A stretch of 64,000 nucleotides of DNA. Origin: Apostichopus japonicus (lineage: Eukaryota > Echinodermata > Holothuroidea > Aspidochirotida > Stichopodidae). This document shows, piece after piece, positions 32,041-43,843 of this stretch. Location: NCBI RefSeq assembly GCF_037975245.1, contig NC_092568.1, positions 18,869,001 to 18,933,000 of the forward strand, written 5' to 3'. How positions within the stretch are numbered: position 1 is the stretch's first letter; each line of letters starts with the position of its first letter. Position numbers and translations under genes: made by a program. The notes beneath the pieces were generated by a model that saw nothing but the letters and a program-made list of their open reading frames with translations, made no database searches and was not told where the DNA came from.

Positions 32041-32686
32041 ATCATCTGTATAGAATCCAGTTTTATAGGTTCTCAAGATCAACTTGATGAAGAAATGAGA
32101 CAAGATTGACTTCTTAAAAGGGATGTCATGATGATCATAACAAACCTCAGCAGTATCTGCAGATAAAATAATAAATACAGACAAATTAAAGCTGGTTCTA
32201 CCGGGGAGTAAAATTGGGCCATATACCAATCAATTTGATGAACATTTTATTTATTTGATCACTTATGTAAAGTGAATATTAAAAAACATCGGCAAAACGA
32301 AATCTTCATCAATATCAGATGAGTAAAGATAAAGCAAACAAGACAAAAAATATCAACAATTTTACGCATCCCCTGGAGAACACAGGTATATTTACAAGTT
32401 ACCTCGTAGGTCCCATTTATACACCTGAGTAAAGAGAGGCCTTGGAGATGCCAAATGTCACAATGACACGGTCCGATCAGTGCTCATAATGGCCATCACT
32501 TCCTAATCATTAAAAACAACTATAATGATGCAAAAAAAAAAAATTTGAGTGCATGTTCACTTGCTTTTGATGTCCCTTTCCTATTGATCTTTGACAACTG
32601 GAACAAATTAGAGGGTAGCTAATGAGGGTACTATGTAACTGTAAGGATGTATCAATAAAATGCTATCTAAAATATTCTCTGAAAAC
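32041..32686. other. Intergenic region B/A, 3' flank of gene B
   Basis: Similar to 42940–43613 and, more loosely, 57820–58602. A minus-strand AATAAA candidate lies at about 32246–32253 in this copy only, so the 3' end of the transcript is not fixed. Confidence 0.4.
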
Positions 32687-32916
32687 TCATAGCGTACAAA
32701 CAACACAGAGGATATCATAATCATCTACATAAGGAGGGCAAGGTAGACCTCCTCCCCCAGCACTGCACTTAGCATCAGCAACATAGAGTAATGGTTCATT
32801 ATTGTTGTGATTTGTACGGGGAATCCCCTCGGCATTTTGATCGACGCAAACAAACTGCGATTTGTAGTGACTATAATGAGAAGACATCATGTAGCCTTGG
32901 TATTCCAAAGTCCACT
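32687..32916 (-). CDS. Gene B exon 6: end of C-terminal domain
   Basis: 230 nt: [55 protein letters not shown], then CVVCTL and TAA at 32687. E-W-T-L-E-Y-x-G-Y-L/M and L-P-C-P-P-Y are the strongest family signatures. Confidence 0.95.
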
Positions 32917-33085
32917 CTGTAACAAAGCAAAATACAAAACAAAGCAAATATATAAGACAAACACGCGCGCACACCCACCTATGCGCACACACACCCGCAT
33001 ATATATATATATACATATATATATACATATATATATATATACATATATATATATATCATATAACTATAATATAACTATAAGATAG

Positions 33086-33116
<31 letters not shown>

Positions 33117-33441
33117 CTGAGTAACAACGAATGGTGTTCCACTAGTCTCAACTAGTCCCAACATCAGCGTCCATGGCCTAGTGGTTAGGATGTCCGTATA
33201 TAAAGCGGGAGGCCCGGGTTCGATTCCCGGTGGAGGCTGGAAGGTTTTTACTGTTCTGGATTTTCCAACTCAATACGATATCAATTACATATATGTATTC
33301 ATTTGCCTTTGTCGTTTACCTCCATTTCATTAACAATTCTGTTCAAATTATCTCTCTCGAGATCCGGCTCGAATCACAAAATGATTTCGAGTTGGCTAGC
33401 ATCATGATTGATCTCTAGATCTCTGATCTCTTAAATGAATT

Positions 33442-33483
<42 letters not shown>

Positions 33484-33514
33484 GTATACGTATACATATA
33501 CATATATATATATA

Positions 33515-33562
<48 letters not shown>

Positions 33563-36500
33563 ATAAATGTTTAGCAAAAGGTTTATATGTACGCACTTCT
33601 ACAATGCAGCCCTCACTCCCGCACACCCGTCTACCCTGTTGGTCTGATCAGCACTATACTACCACACTTCTTTACCACTTCTAGTTGTATCGGAAAGTAA
33701 GTAAAGACCGGGCCAAAAAAATCTCAGTGTTGTTTGCAGTTATATTTAGTATGCTAGATACTACATTGACTCGCATGGGATATTTGAAATTTGAACATAG
33801 TATCTCTTTTGTAATACTATCTTCTAATGTCGACTGCTTTTTCGAAATTTGACCGATCTATAATAAAAGGTTTGACGATATATCTAAATAGTTCTACTAC
33901 ACCTTCTTGAATGTTTGAAATAATAGGTCGACACTTGTCGAAATTATAAATATCTATTTTCAAATTTGGACTATCATGCTGACATTTCGACTTTTCATAT
34001 CAGAATGAAAATGTATACTGTTTATGTCGGCGATTGGATATTGTATGTAGAAAGTTAGAAGTATTTTATCGTGAAAGTTACAATTGTCTTTAAGTTTTAT
34101 TTTGCATTGTTACCTGGAATTATTGCCTGCTTTCAAAAACTGCTTTGAACTAGACGATTAAGTTTATCTTTCAGTTCCCAAAAGTTGTAGTTTGTTTACA
34201 CCCTATTCTCATTTCATATATTTTTTCCCACTTTGGTCTTTCCAGAATGTTCCGTACTCGATTGATCCTATACCCTATGCAATGGAATTATCATCATCCT
34301 TACCTTGGCTTCCTAAGCAGGTGTTGGTTGCAGGGATTGTTAGAACAGAATGCTTGCCGGCAGACAGGCACACAGCACAAGGAGCTTCACTTTGATGGAT
34401 ATTCGGAGATGTTGGAAGGGTTTGTTCATATTCAACACCATATATACTAGCACCACTGCCGTGGTTTGGGGGGTCAGCGAAAGTCGGTTCCAGGGGCAAG
34501 CAAAGGTAGTTAACTCCAGATCCTTTTTGGGTATGATCATTACCACTACCCATTACACCTATAACAAGTGAAAATATCATAACTATAGCATGGTCTCAGA
34601 AAACCCTGAAAACAATATTGAAGCAGTTAACATTAGGTTGTTATTTCACTGTAGAGAGAAGAGAGCAAATTTGATTTTCTAGATCTAGCATTGTGGACAG
34701 TAATTACCAGTCTTCAAGCACAGGATCTAGAGAATCAATGCTGAAGAACCGTCATGCTTTCTTTAAGTTGTACATGTATTTGCATCAATCAGTACTGAAA
34801 ATTAGTTAAATAATTTAAGTAAGCAAACCCAATTAGGATATTAATGCAAAAACCGTGAAACCTATTCAAATACTTTTGGTGAAGCTAGAATAATATTGAT
34901 TTTTCAACTTTCAGAACGATCTGAATTTAGCACAACATAAACATCACTGAGTAGAACTGGAATCTTTTTTTAAGATACATAGTCTTAAAAAATATAGAAA
35001 ATAAGTGTTCTACATGAGCAATCATAGAGATTGGTCGAATCAGTCAGAACGATACAAAATGATCCACTCAATCAAAATCATACAGATTGTTCAAATCAGT
35101 CACAATTATACTGATTGGTCTAATCAGTGATAATCATACAGATTGGTCCAATCAGTCAAAATCATACAGATTTGTTAACTCAGCCAAAATCACATAAAAT
35201 TGTCCATTTAGACACAACTATACAGATTGGCCTGAACATTCATAATCATCGAGATTGTTCCAATCAGTCACAATCATACAGATTGTGTCCATCACTCACG
35301 ATCACACAACTAATCCAATCATACTTGTCATTGTCTAGATATCCAGACTCACCTTGATATACCAGTTGAGATGTGATGGGACAAGTTGTTTTTCCCCATC
35401 GAGTGTAAATAACTCCAGCCTCAGAGGATGTACTTGATTCGGCAGGAGGGACAGGTGTGTCTGGAGGGCTCTGAAGAACATGATCTAAAAATAAATAACA
35501 AATCATGCAATATAATTATCATATGGTTTGGTGATGTTAATGTAAATCGAGTTTTAGTAAGACAAACAATTAATGAATAACATTATCTAAAGATATGTTT
35601 CAAATCTGTCGGGCAAGAGTCATTCGTCGTGTTGCATACACACGTTCCATGAGTGAACCCTTGAGCTATGATCCAATTCATTAACTGACATATGCCACTG
35701 TTTATGTAAAGCCAAATGATCAATAAGTTATCCCCACGATCATCTGAATCATCTTAAGGGATTTCCGGTTTTGTAAAATCAATTGCACAGATCAGACTTC
35801 CATAGATAGCTGTGCTGTTCTAGCGTGCCGTTCTCAAAATGCATTTTCCGACTAAAGCCTGGATATGTTTCTCTGTGAGAGTGAAAGCATTGCTTAGAGA
35901 TTGGCACATATCCCTGTGGTTCTATAACGCGGATGGGGTGGCTATGTCAATATTTCACACACAGTAGAGACAGACAGACACTCAGAATTGAGATCGGGAA
36001 GATTTACTATGTAATTACTTAATATTATTTTCGGGCAATGATATCGAATGGGACGATAAACAAGATGTGAGGATGGAATGAGGTAAACGTAATGTTGTTT
36101 TAGATTCAATCAGACGTAAAACCCATTATACAGAACAGATGATGACCTGTAAAATATCCCAAATGTATCCTGTGATACTGATTTGAGATCAACATTTTGG
36201 AGGGATAAGTGAAAAGCGTTGTATTATATAATACATATGTGTTGCCGTGAACAAATTGAAGAGTATAAGGGAATAAAAAGCCAGAGAGTGTTTTAATTTC
36301 AAGGGAGAGCTGTTCCATGCATTTTATTCCTTGAAAGTTGACATATTACTTTCAATACAGTATGGGCTTGTTAATTCTCAGATAACGCAGACTGCTTAAA
36401 AGACTTACGTGTTGTCTAAGAAACATTGGAACATAAACATACTACATCGAAATGAACTGGGTTTGAATTACATGACAATATTTTATATTCCAACAGACTC

Positions 36501-39500
36501 TTACACCTAACTCTTGCAACGAAGTAAGTTTCCACATCCAAAAATTACAATTAGCTGGCAATTAGTCTTAACAGTTCCCCGATCTCTATGCAAAGTAGCC
36601 CAGGCTAGGTACATCTGCAATGAACATGTGGTAAGTGTTTTTGACTAACACTTTTAATGATTGATTGAAACCTTTGTGCCTTTCTCAAGACTGTAAGCAT
36701 TTATAAGCAACAATACAATTAACAAACTAATAACCAATGAAAAAATGTCGCCCTCCCTCAAAATGTATATTTAAAACTATAAGCTTGGCAAGAAATGTGT
36801 CCGTTAAAGATGAAAAGGTTCTTCAACCAATTTATCAACCCTCCCAATGTCTATATGGAGTGTTATATCTCTACAATTTTAAAGAAAGATGTTGAGCGAG
36901 TAAAATTAAAAGCTGCTGAAAACAATAACTTATTAATGAACCCTCCCAAGGCCAAATTCTTCTTCAGAAGGAAGCAACACCCTAACAATTATGCGATGAC
37001 ATCTGAAAGAAACTATTTTAAAGGCTATATACATAACGTAATAATGGCCTATACCTGCAATGGGACCGAGAATGATCTGGTCACGGCCATCTCGACCAGG
37101 CATCCCTTGAGGACCAGGCGTTCCCCTGGGTCCTGGATCCCCAGGAGGACACATCACACATTGGCCCAGAAAATAAGAAGATTGCATGTTTGGGCTCATG
37201 AAGAAAGGTGACCCTGAAAGGAAAACAAGATTCTATTCCAGTCAATTCCATAATAATATATTATATATGGTGCTAGGGGAGGTATGGGAGGTAGGGGAGT
37301 GGTGAATAACTTAAGAAAATATAATATCACTAAAGAAGATACTTCTAAGGTCAAGATATCTACCTACACAGGCTCTTGAAATATATTATCCTTAGGTATA
37401 TAGATTTTTTTTCGGTCCTTTCCATCTTGGTATTATACAGCAATAAAGGCTGCATAAAACTATCAACTATGTGTACAGATTCACAGATAAAAGCTAGTAT
37501 ATATGGCTGAAGAATAAATGTAGATTTTACATTATGAACTATCTAACTATCTTGATTGCCGCAAAATCTACTGCTGCTTTGTCTTTGCTATTATTAGGAT
37601 GAAACGTTAAAGGAGACAAATCCAATCGTTCATTATTGGTCCATTTCAGTATAGAGATAACGGTCATAAACAACTTGCCCAAACAGGTAAGACGATCTTA
37701 TTCCATTTGGGGGAGATGTCACAGATTTAATGTTCGTTCACACGCAAAACTGGAGACTTGATCAAGTCTAAATATGACATCATTGAACCACTTGTGTTTG
37801 AACTTGTTTATGATTTCATTTTGATAATACAATGTTTATTTTCCGCAATGGACATGGGTGTGGCAAATATTGACTCTAAAATATTGAACCTTTTAATATG
37901 ACCTAATGATGGCATTGGTTTCAGTCTTAACATTGACTACATTCTACCTTGATAATATGAAAAGAAATACAACAGAAATTCAAATTTTTCATATCCTATT
38001 GGCAATATGACATCACAGGATTACAAAATGGCAGCCCAGACTAGAATTTAATACCGTATCAAATGCCCCAAACATAATCAAGTATTTCTTAGTTCTTAGG
38101 GGAATTGTTCTTCACAAAATATTTTGTGTCCGCATTTAAGGTTAAAGACTTAGTTAATGAACCTTTTAAAATGGATCACAATAGGTCATCTGTGACGTCA
38201 CGATAACATATGTTTTTCTGCAGCGTTATTAGTCATTTATCTATATATTATTTTATAAAGTTTTGAGGTTAGTGAATTACCTTGCTCTCGTAGAATACTG
38301 AAACTATGATCAGCAATAACTGCAGTACATCTAAGCCTGACAACTCTTTGGTTTGTCACAATTTCAGAGATAAAAACGATAAAATAACGTATATTTATAG
38401 GAATCCTATACCTGCATTTGCTTGTGGAGGTAATTGACTGCCCTCTGTTCCGAGACTTCTTCTAACTCTCGTGTTGTCATCTTCCTAAAACAAGACACCA
38501 AAAGATAAAAGGTAGATTTGAATGTTATTGAAATAGTCTATTTTATAAAACACCTATTGCGAAACAAAATCAATTTACATCAGCCATGTATTTTAATATT
38601 TTAATACATTATTTCATTTATATGTCATTATAATACATACATGCAAAGAATTCGAGCAGAATTGCTACTATACTCAATTTGTTCTAAAACTTCAAATAAG
38701 TTGCTGTTCCTGAGATGTATGTATAGCTGCATCGTAAATATAATACGTGAAGGTTAGAATTGACTTCAAGAAATACCAACAAAGATTTTAAGAAAGTCAA
38801 TTTTAAACTAGGTTTTCTCATTTCTAAGGTTTACCCAAGTAAGATTGCATTGGATGAAACGTAACACCCCTTTTAAGAATTTTTCACAAAATACATGAAC
38901 AACAGAAAACTGACTGGTAACATTATAAGGAAAGTGGAAAAGAGCCAAGAACGGTTTGGGCACAAATAGAACTTCAAAGTGGTTTATACCCTGAGCTCAG
39001 TGCCGTGCACCGGATTTCAAAGCTGCGGGGGGGGGGGGGGGGTTGGTGCGAGGGGCAAATTGCCAATTACCCCCGAATTGTTTAGGTAAATTTGGACCCA
39101 GATGGATCAAACAAGTTACAAAGGAAGGGTGTGGCTGTGGGGTGGATGGATGGATGCAACTACCATGTCGGAGGTTTATATGTCAAATGGTGCATCTGAG
39201 GCATATTTAGACAAAAAATTAGTTCTATAATTAGGCCAACACGAAAGGTTGTCCTAATATTTTTTTTTTTTTTTAAATCTCCCAACTGAAAAATTCAGCC
39301 TTCTATACAAATAATCAAGTTAAATAAATACCATTAAACGAGTGGGAAATTGTAAATAAACTTTTCCAGATATATATTAATTAGATTTACACTCCTTTTA
39401 TCTATTACCCAAGATTGTTACTTTTAACATATACATATAATCATTTCTCGAAAACACAAACGAAAAGCAAACAACAAATAACAAATTCAACACCAAAATG

Positions 39501-42450
39501 TTGCCTTTATTTTTTTCTTTTCAATCTGAGCAAGCCAAGAAATTGGAAAATGATAAAATCCTTTTTCATCAAATTCAGTGTCGTCTTATGATTAGAATGT
39601 GAAGCTCGACCACCAAGAAACAAAAAAAACAGGCAAAAGTTGGCTTCCACAACTCATATATCCTCTCATATATCCTCAAAAGAATTTTCCAAAAGTAAAC
39701 CATATCAAACAAAAGATGACTTAACCAATGAAATTGTTTCTGAGGTACAGAATTTCACCACCAGTGGAGTAGGTGGTCTCCATGAAACTAACCCACACCC
39801 CAGACAGTGACGTAGCCAGGAATTTGAAAGGGGAGCACATTTTGCGATTGATATGGGGGGGGGTCTAAGGGGAGGGGTGTGGCCCTCCCCTATGAGATAT
39901 TTTTGAACAATTGAAGTTCCTTAGATGCGATCTGGTGCAATGGTTTGCCAGTTTCATCATTATCATATGATATCACATATATCAGCAGATTTTGTTTCCT
40001 GTTTGGATTCTTTTACATGTTCTTTTACATATAATATCAGAAAGTCAAACATAGTGCTCTTTTACAATTTTTCCAGTAGGATGATTCTTGTTTATTGTCC
40101 AATGTCTGGACTTTAAATACATTTGATGAACTTAACTGATGGACAATATAAACTTTCATATTTTGTAAGACAGCAAGATGTGCAGTGGCCTAAAAACAAA
40201 TATCGTTATCGCAGTGTATTAGCAGTGTAATAATTAGTTATAAGAAGCGCGGATCACGTATGATTGCTAGCTTAGCTTCATAACATACTGTTCGTGCAAC
40301 AACTTGGGAAGAGATCATAGAAAGGATGAGAACGAACGTTGTCGCCGTCGCTGTGCATACGGTTCGTGACACTCCATCGAGTGCGGTTAGGTAGGCAATA
40401 TGTATTTTATTACGCAGTGGCCAACTGTAGGCTTGTAATAGGCTGTAGGCTAAATGTAGCTCATTACACCTGCCAAACTAAGTACGTAGCTGAATCAGTA
40501 GGCCTGAATGTTACTACGATTATAATCTAGTTAACGGAGCTGAGGTGTATTCAAGATCAAAAGAGCACTGACAAAATACCATGCTAACAACAGTTTTTTT
40601 AACATTTTTCTTCGACACTGAAAGGGGGAGCAGTTGTTCCCCCTGCTTCCCCCCCCCCCCCACCCCCATGGCTACATCCCTGACCCTAGATACTGTGACT
40701 CCGCTATAATTGTACTTGTGCTTGGTTAAAAAGTTACACAGTAACTACATTTTACCAATGAGTACACTCATTATAATGTCAATGGAGCGATTAACTGTGG
40801 TACGACACCATACGGTTTACAAAGATTTTGATCTTTAATAATCTCAAATGACCTTTGACCTCCATAACAAAAATTCAAGTTCTTGTAAACACTAAGGTCG
40901 ATCTATATACCTAATATCAAGTCCATCTGAGCTTTGCATTTGGAGTTCTTGTGTTTACTTTAGGTTTTCATATTTGATCTCCACTGACTTCAAATGACAA
41001 TTGACATCTATAGACACCAGTATATTTGTATTCACTAAGGTGGATATAAATACCAGGCGTAAAATGCAACCAAGATATATTTTTGGAGCATTTTTGGTCA
41101 CAAGGTTTTAATACTTTGACCTCCATTGACCTCAGATTACATTTGACTTCGACTAAAAAAGGAGATCATGAAGTCACTAGGTTTGTTACAGCTACTAAGT
41201 ATCAAGTTAATCTGAGCTTAAATATGGAGTTGTCATGTTTACGAAGTTTTCATACTTACCTTTATTGACCTCGAATGAACTTTTATTCCCACAAAACAGT
41301 AGAGTTCTTCTAAATTAGGTGACTCCAAACATTCAGCATGAATGTCATCCACGTTTTACTATTGACGTTATTGTGTTGTAGTATTCAGAAGCTGACCACT
41401 GATAAGCTCAAAATACCTTTTACCTCTCCAACAACAACAGTGTCCTTGTACCCAATAGGGTGGATCCACAGAGCAAAATAAAAAATGGTCCAATCAAGTT
41501 TCCTTTTTGTTGATCTGTTATTTAAAGTAACCCTGAAATATCATCGATTTCTTAAATTACTTGAAATTTAAATTCAACAAGGCAGCACATAAGCTTGATT
41601 ATTCAAGTTTAATTTCAATTAGAGAAGGGGAAAAAAGACAATTTTGAAATTTCTAATATGAAACGATTCTGATATTAGGAAATAATTTTCTATTCACTGT
41701 ACAGTTAAAAATAATGTTATGTAATATCTGTGAAATATTTTTAGGGTAAGGTGGTAGGTTTGGAAAATAATAGACGAACAGACTGAATTTTATTTCATGA
41801 TTTCACAGAGAATTTTGGCACGTATTCGTTCTACAACGTGATGTATTTAGGGTTTCAGCTGACCTTTTGCTATATCTGGGAATATTGAATTGTAGAAAAG
41901 AAATTTTTGAAAAAGTTTCAGAGAGTAGATTATGGCCAATGCGGTAAGCAATAATGGCTGTCTGAATATGTATGAGATCAACAAGCTTGAGCGGGTTTTA
42001 GAGAAGAAAACACGTTACTAGCATGATCAATATGTTTAGCAGGGTAAATATGACAAACTGCTTTCCATTGAAAGAGCATTGACTTTCTGAGATGAACATT
42101 GTATCCACCAGACTAAACAGTTTAGCAGTTTAACAACTGTGGTGAAATTTATGTAAGTTAGAGAGAACGCAGAATACTTTTAGGTAGGTATTGTTTCAAC
42201 TTTTAGAGTATACCAGTTTTGTGTATATAGTCTTTATGTGATTTTTCCAAGTTAATCACTAATTTAAGTTATTAAGCATCCTCCTTCGTCTAATACGTTA
42301 AACATAAACACATCAACAGCAACTGCAACTGCACACAGATGATGAACTTACCACATCAATGACTCCATTGTCATCCTTCTCACCGCCAGACGAAAATCCT
42401 CTGCAGCCAAGAATTAACACAGACAACAATAATGCTGCTTTCTCGAACAT
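32687..42450 (-). CDS. Short-chain collagen C4-like gene B (complete)
   Basis: Six exons: 42450–42352, 38484–38412, 37213–37055, 35484–35353, 34558–34304 and 32916–32687, giving 315 codons plus stop. Layout: signal peptide (1 to about 18), short propeptide, RVRR|S at 39–42, Cys pair 76/79, Gly-X-Y 82–102, Pro/Ser linker about 112–130, and a cysteine-rich C-terminal domain about 133–315 ending CVVCTL. The C-terminal domain matches the short-chain collagen C4 family (sponge spongin-type matrix proteins and relatives). It is probably a secreted extracellular-matrix or secretory protein; its partner and assembly are unknown. All splice sites are GT–AG. Intron 2 is only 1.2 kb because most of the A/C version is absent, and intron 1 carries an hAT-like insertion. 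Confidence 0.9.
33001..33112. repeat. (TA)n-rich tract, gene B intron 5
   Basis: Interrupted TA and TACATA runs directly after a (CG)(CA)-rich stretch; the corresponding tract is present in gene C. Confidence 0.9.
33166..33285 (+). mobile_element. tRNA-derived SINE, gene B intron 5
   Basis: The head AGCGTCCATGGCCTAGTGG…GGTTCGATTCCCGG with a near-complete acceptor stem (GCGTCCA/TGGAGGC, six of seven pairs) is followed by the body GGAAGGTTTTTACTGTTCTG…TTTTCCAACTCA. The head resembles tRNA-Glu/Asp, but its anticodon arm is degenerate. Confidence 0.75.
33445..33556. repeat. (TA)n microsatellites, gene B intron 5
   Basis: Two long TA runs separated by a TACGTATACG stretch. Confidence 0.95.
34304..34558 (-). 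CDS. Gene B exon 5: C-terminal domain core
   Basis: [26 protein letters not shown] and [11 protein letters not shown] are all present; phase 1 at both ends. Confidence 0.93.
35022..35320. repeat. 28-bp minisatellite, gene B intron 4
   Basis: Same unit as in A (GATTGGTCCAATCAGTCA), about ten degenerate copies. Confidence 0.9.
35353..35484 (-). CDS. Gene B exon 4: linker and WGKTTCP
   Basis: As in A, with [10 protein letters not shown] in place of CPSTSQLIYQ. Confidence 0.93.
37055..37213 (-). CDS. Gene B exon 3: mini-collagen region
   Basis: Seven Gly-X-Y triplets after QCVMCPP; predicted residues as in A and C. Confidence 0.93.
38412..38484 (-). CDS. Gene B exon 2: furin-type site RVRR
   Basis: [25 protein letters not shown] fits the full furin consensus R-x-R/K-R. 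Confidence 0.88.
39805..40682. mobile_element. hAT-like non-autonomous element, gene B intron 1
   Basis: 878 bp with ends CAGTGACGTAGCCAGG and CATGGCTACATCCCTG (inverse CAGGGATGTAGCCATG), flanked by ACCCCAGA (39797–39804) and ACCCTAGA (40683–40690), an 8-bp target duplication with one difference. Gene A (near 29949) and gene C (near 55569) have the uninterrupted site CACACCCTAGATACTGTGA. No transposase is encoded. A C run and a GGGGGG stretch lie near its ends. Confidence 0.85.
42352..42450 (-). CDS. Gene B exon 1: signal peptide
   Basis: [18 protein letters not shown] leader from ATG 42450; donor GTAAGT, phase 0. Confidence 0.9.
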
Positions 42451-42720
42451 TTTATTTCAGCAAAAACGAATTTACATCCAGAGAGAACACATTCAAATTA
42501 ACATCCAGAAAAGCACGTACTTGTTTTGGTTTGTATTGAAAGTTATAGTTTCGTGAAAGCATCTGACTATACACACATGTAAAGTAACGTCTGGCTGATA
42601 TAATGCAGTAGACACCATCATGGATATAGACAATAATCTTTCAGCAATTCGAATACATTGTTTGTGATTGGTTGAAACCCAGTATCTATGGTCAAGACCA
42701 AAAAGCTTAACCAATGAGAG
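42451..42720 (-). promoter_or_regulatory. Putative gene B promoter with CCAAT boxes
   Basis: ATTGG at 42667–42671 and CCAAT at 42711–42715 keep the spacing seen in A and C. Confidence 0.42.
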
Positions 42721-43613
42721 TACTCATTCTTTACATTTTCGAAATACTTAAACCAAGTATGGTAGCTGTCACATTAAACCATCAGAGGTTTATAACTATA
42801 CTTTTCCATTGTATGTCAAAAGGAGTGAATTAATTTACTACAGATCTTTCAGGGTTGGTAATAATTACTTACCGTGGAATGAGACAATCAACTCAAGGTT
42901 TACTTTGTTATTTAAGAACCTATGAGATACAATCATCATCTGTTGAGAATCCAGTTTTATAGGATCTCAAGATCAACTTGATGAAGAAATGAGACAAGAT
43001 TGAATTCTTTAAAGGGATGTCATGATATTATGATCATAACAAACCTCAGCAGTATCTGCAGATAAAATAATAAATACACACAAATTAAAGCTGGTTCTAT
43101 CAGGTAGTAAAATTGGGTCATATAGCAATCAATTTGGTGAACATGTAATCATTTGATCACTTATGCAAAGTGAAACTATGAAATATCTGCGAAACAAAAT
43201 CTTCATCAATATCAGATGAGTACAAATAAAGCAAGACAAGACAAAAATATATACATTTTTACACATTTCACTGGAGAACACAGGTATATTAACAAGTTAC
43301 CTCGCAGGCCCTCATTTATACACCCGAGTGAAGAGACGCCTTGGAGATTGTGTCATGCCAAAGGACACAATAAAACGGTCCGATCAGTGCTCTAAATGGC
43401 CATCAATTCTTAATAATTTAAAACAGTACATGAAAGCATTATAATGATGCCCAAAAAGAAAAGAAAAAAACTTGAGTGCATGTTCACTTGCTTTTTATGT
43501 CCCTTTCCTTATTAATCTTGAACACCGGGAAAATATGAGAGGGTAGCTGAATAGGGTACTATGTAACTGTAAGGATGTAACAATAAAATGCTATCTAAAA
43601 TGTTACTGAAAAC

Positions 43614-43843
43614 TCAAAGCGTACAAACAACACATAGAATATCATAATCATCTACATAAGGAGGGCAAGGTAGACCACCTCCACCTGCACTGCACTTAGC
43701 ATCAGCGACATAGAGTAATGGTTCATTGTTGTTGTGGTTTCTACGGGGAATCCCCTCGGCATTTTGATCGACGCAAACAAACTGAGATTTGTAGTGACTA
43801 TAATGAGAAGACATCATGTAGCCTTGGTATTCCAAAGTCCACT
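43614..43843 (-). CDS. Gene C exon 6: end of C-terminal domain
   Basis: As in B, with GIPRRNHNNN for [10 protein letters not shown]. Stop TAA at 43614–43616. Confidence 0.95.

Noticed and set aside
33166-33238. Functional tRNA gene
   Set aside because: A and B boxes and most of an acceptor stem are present, but the anticodon arm is degenerate and the same head continues into a SINE body.
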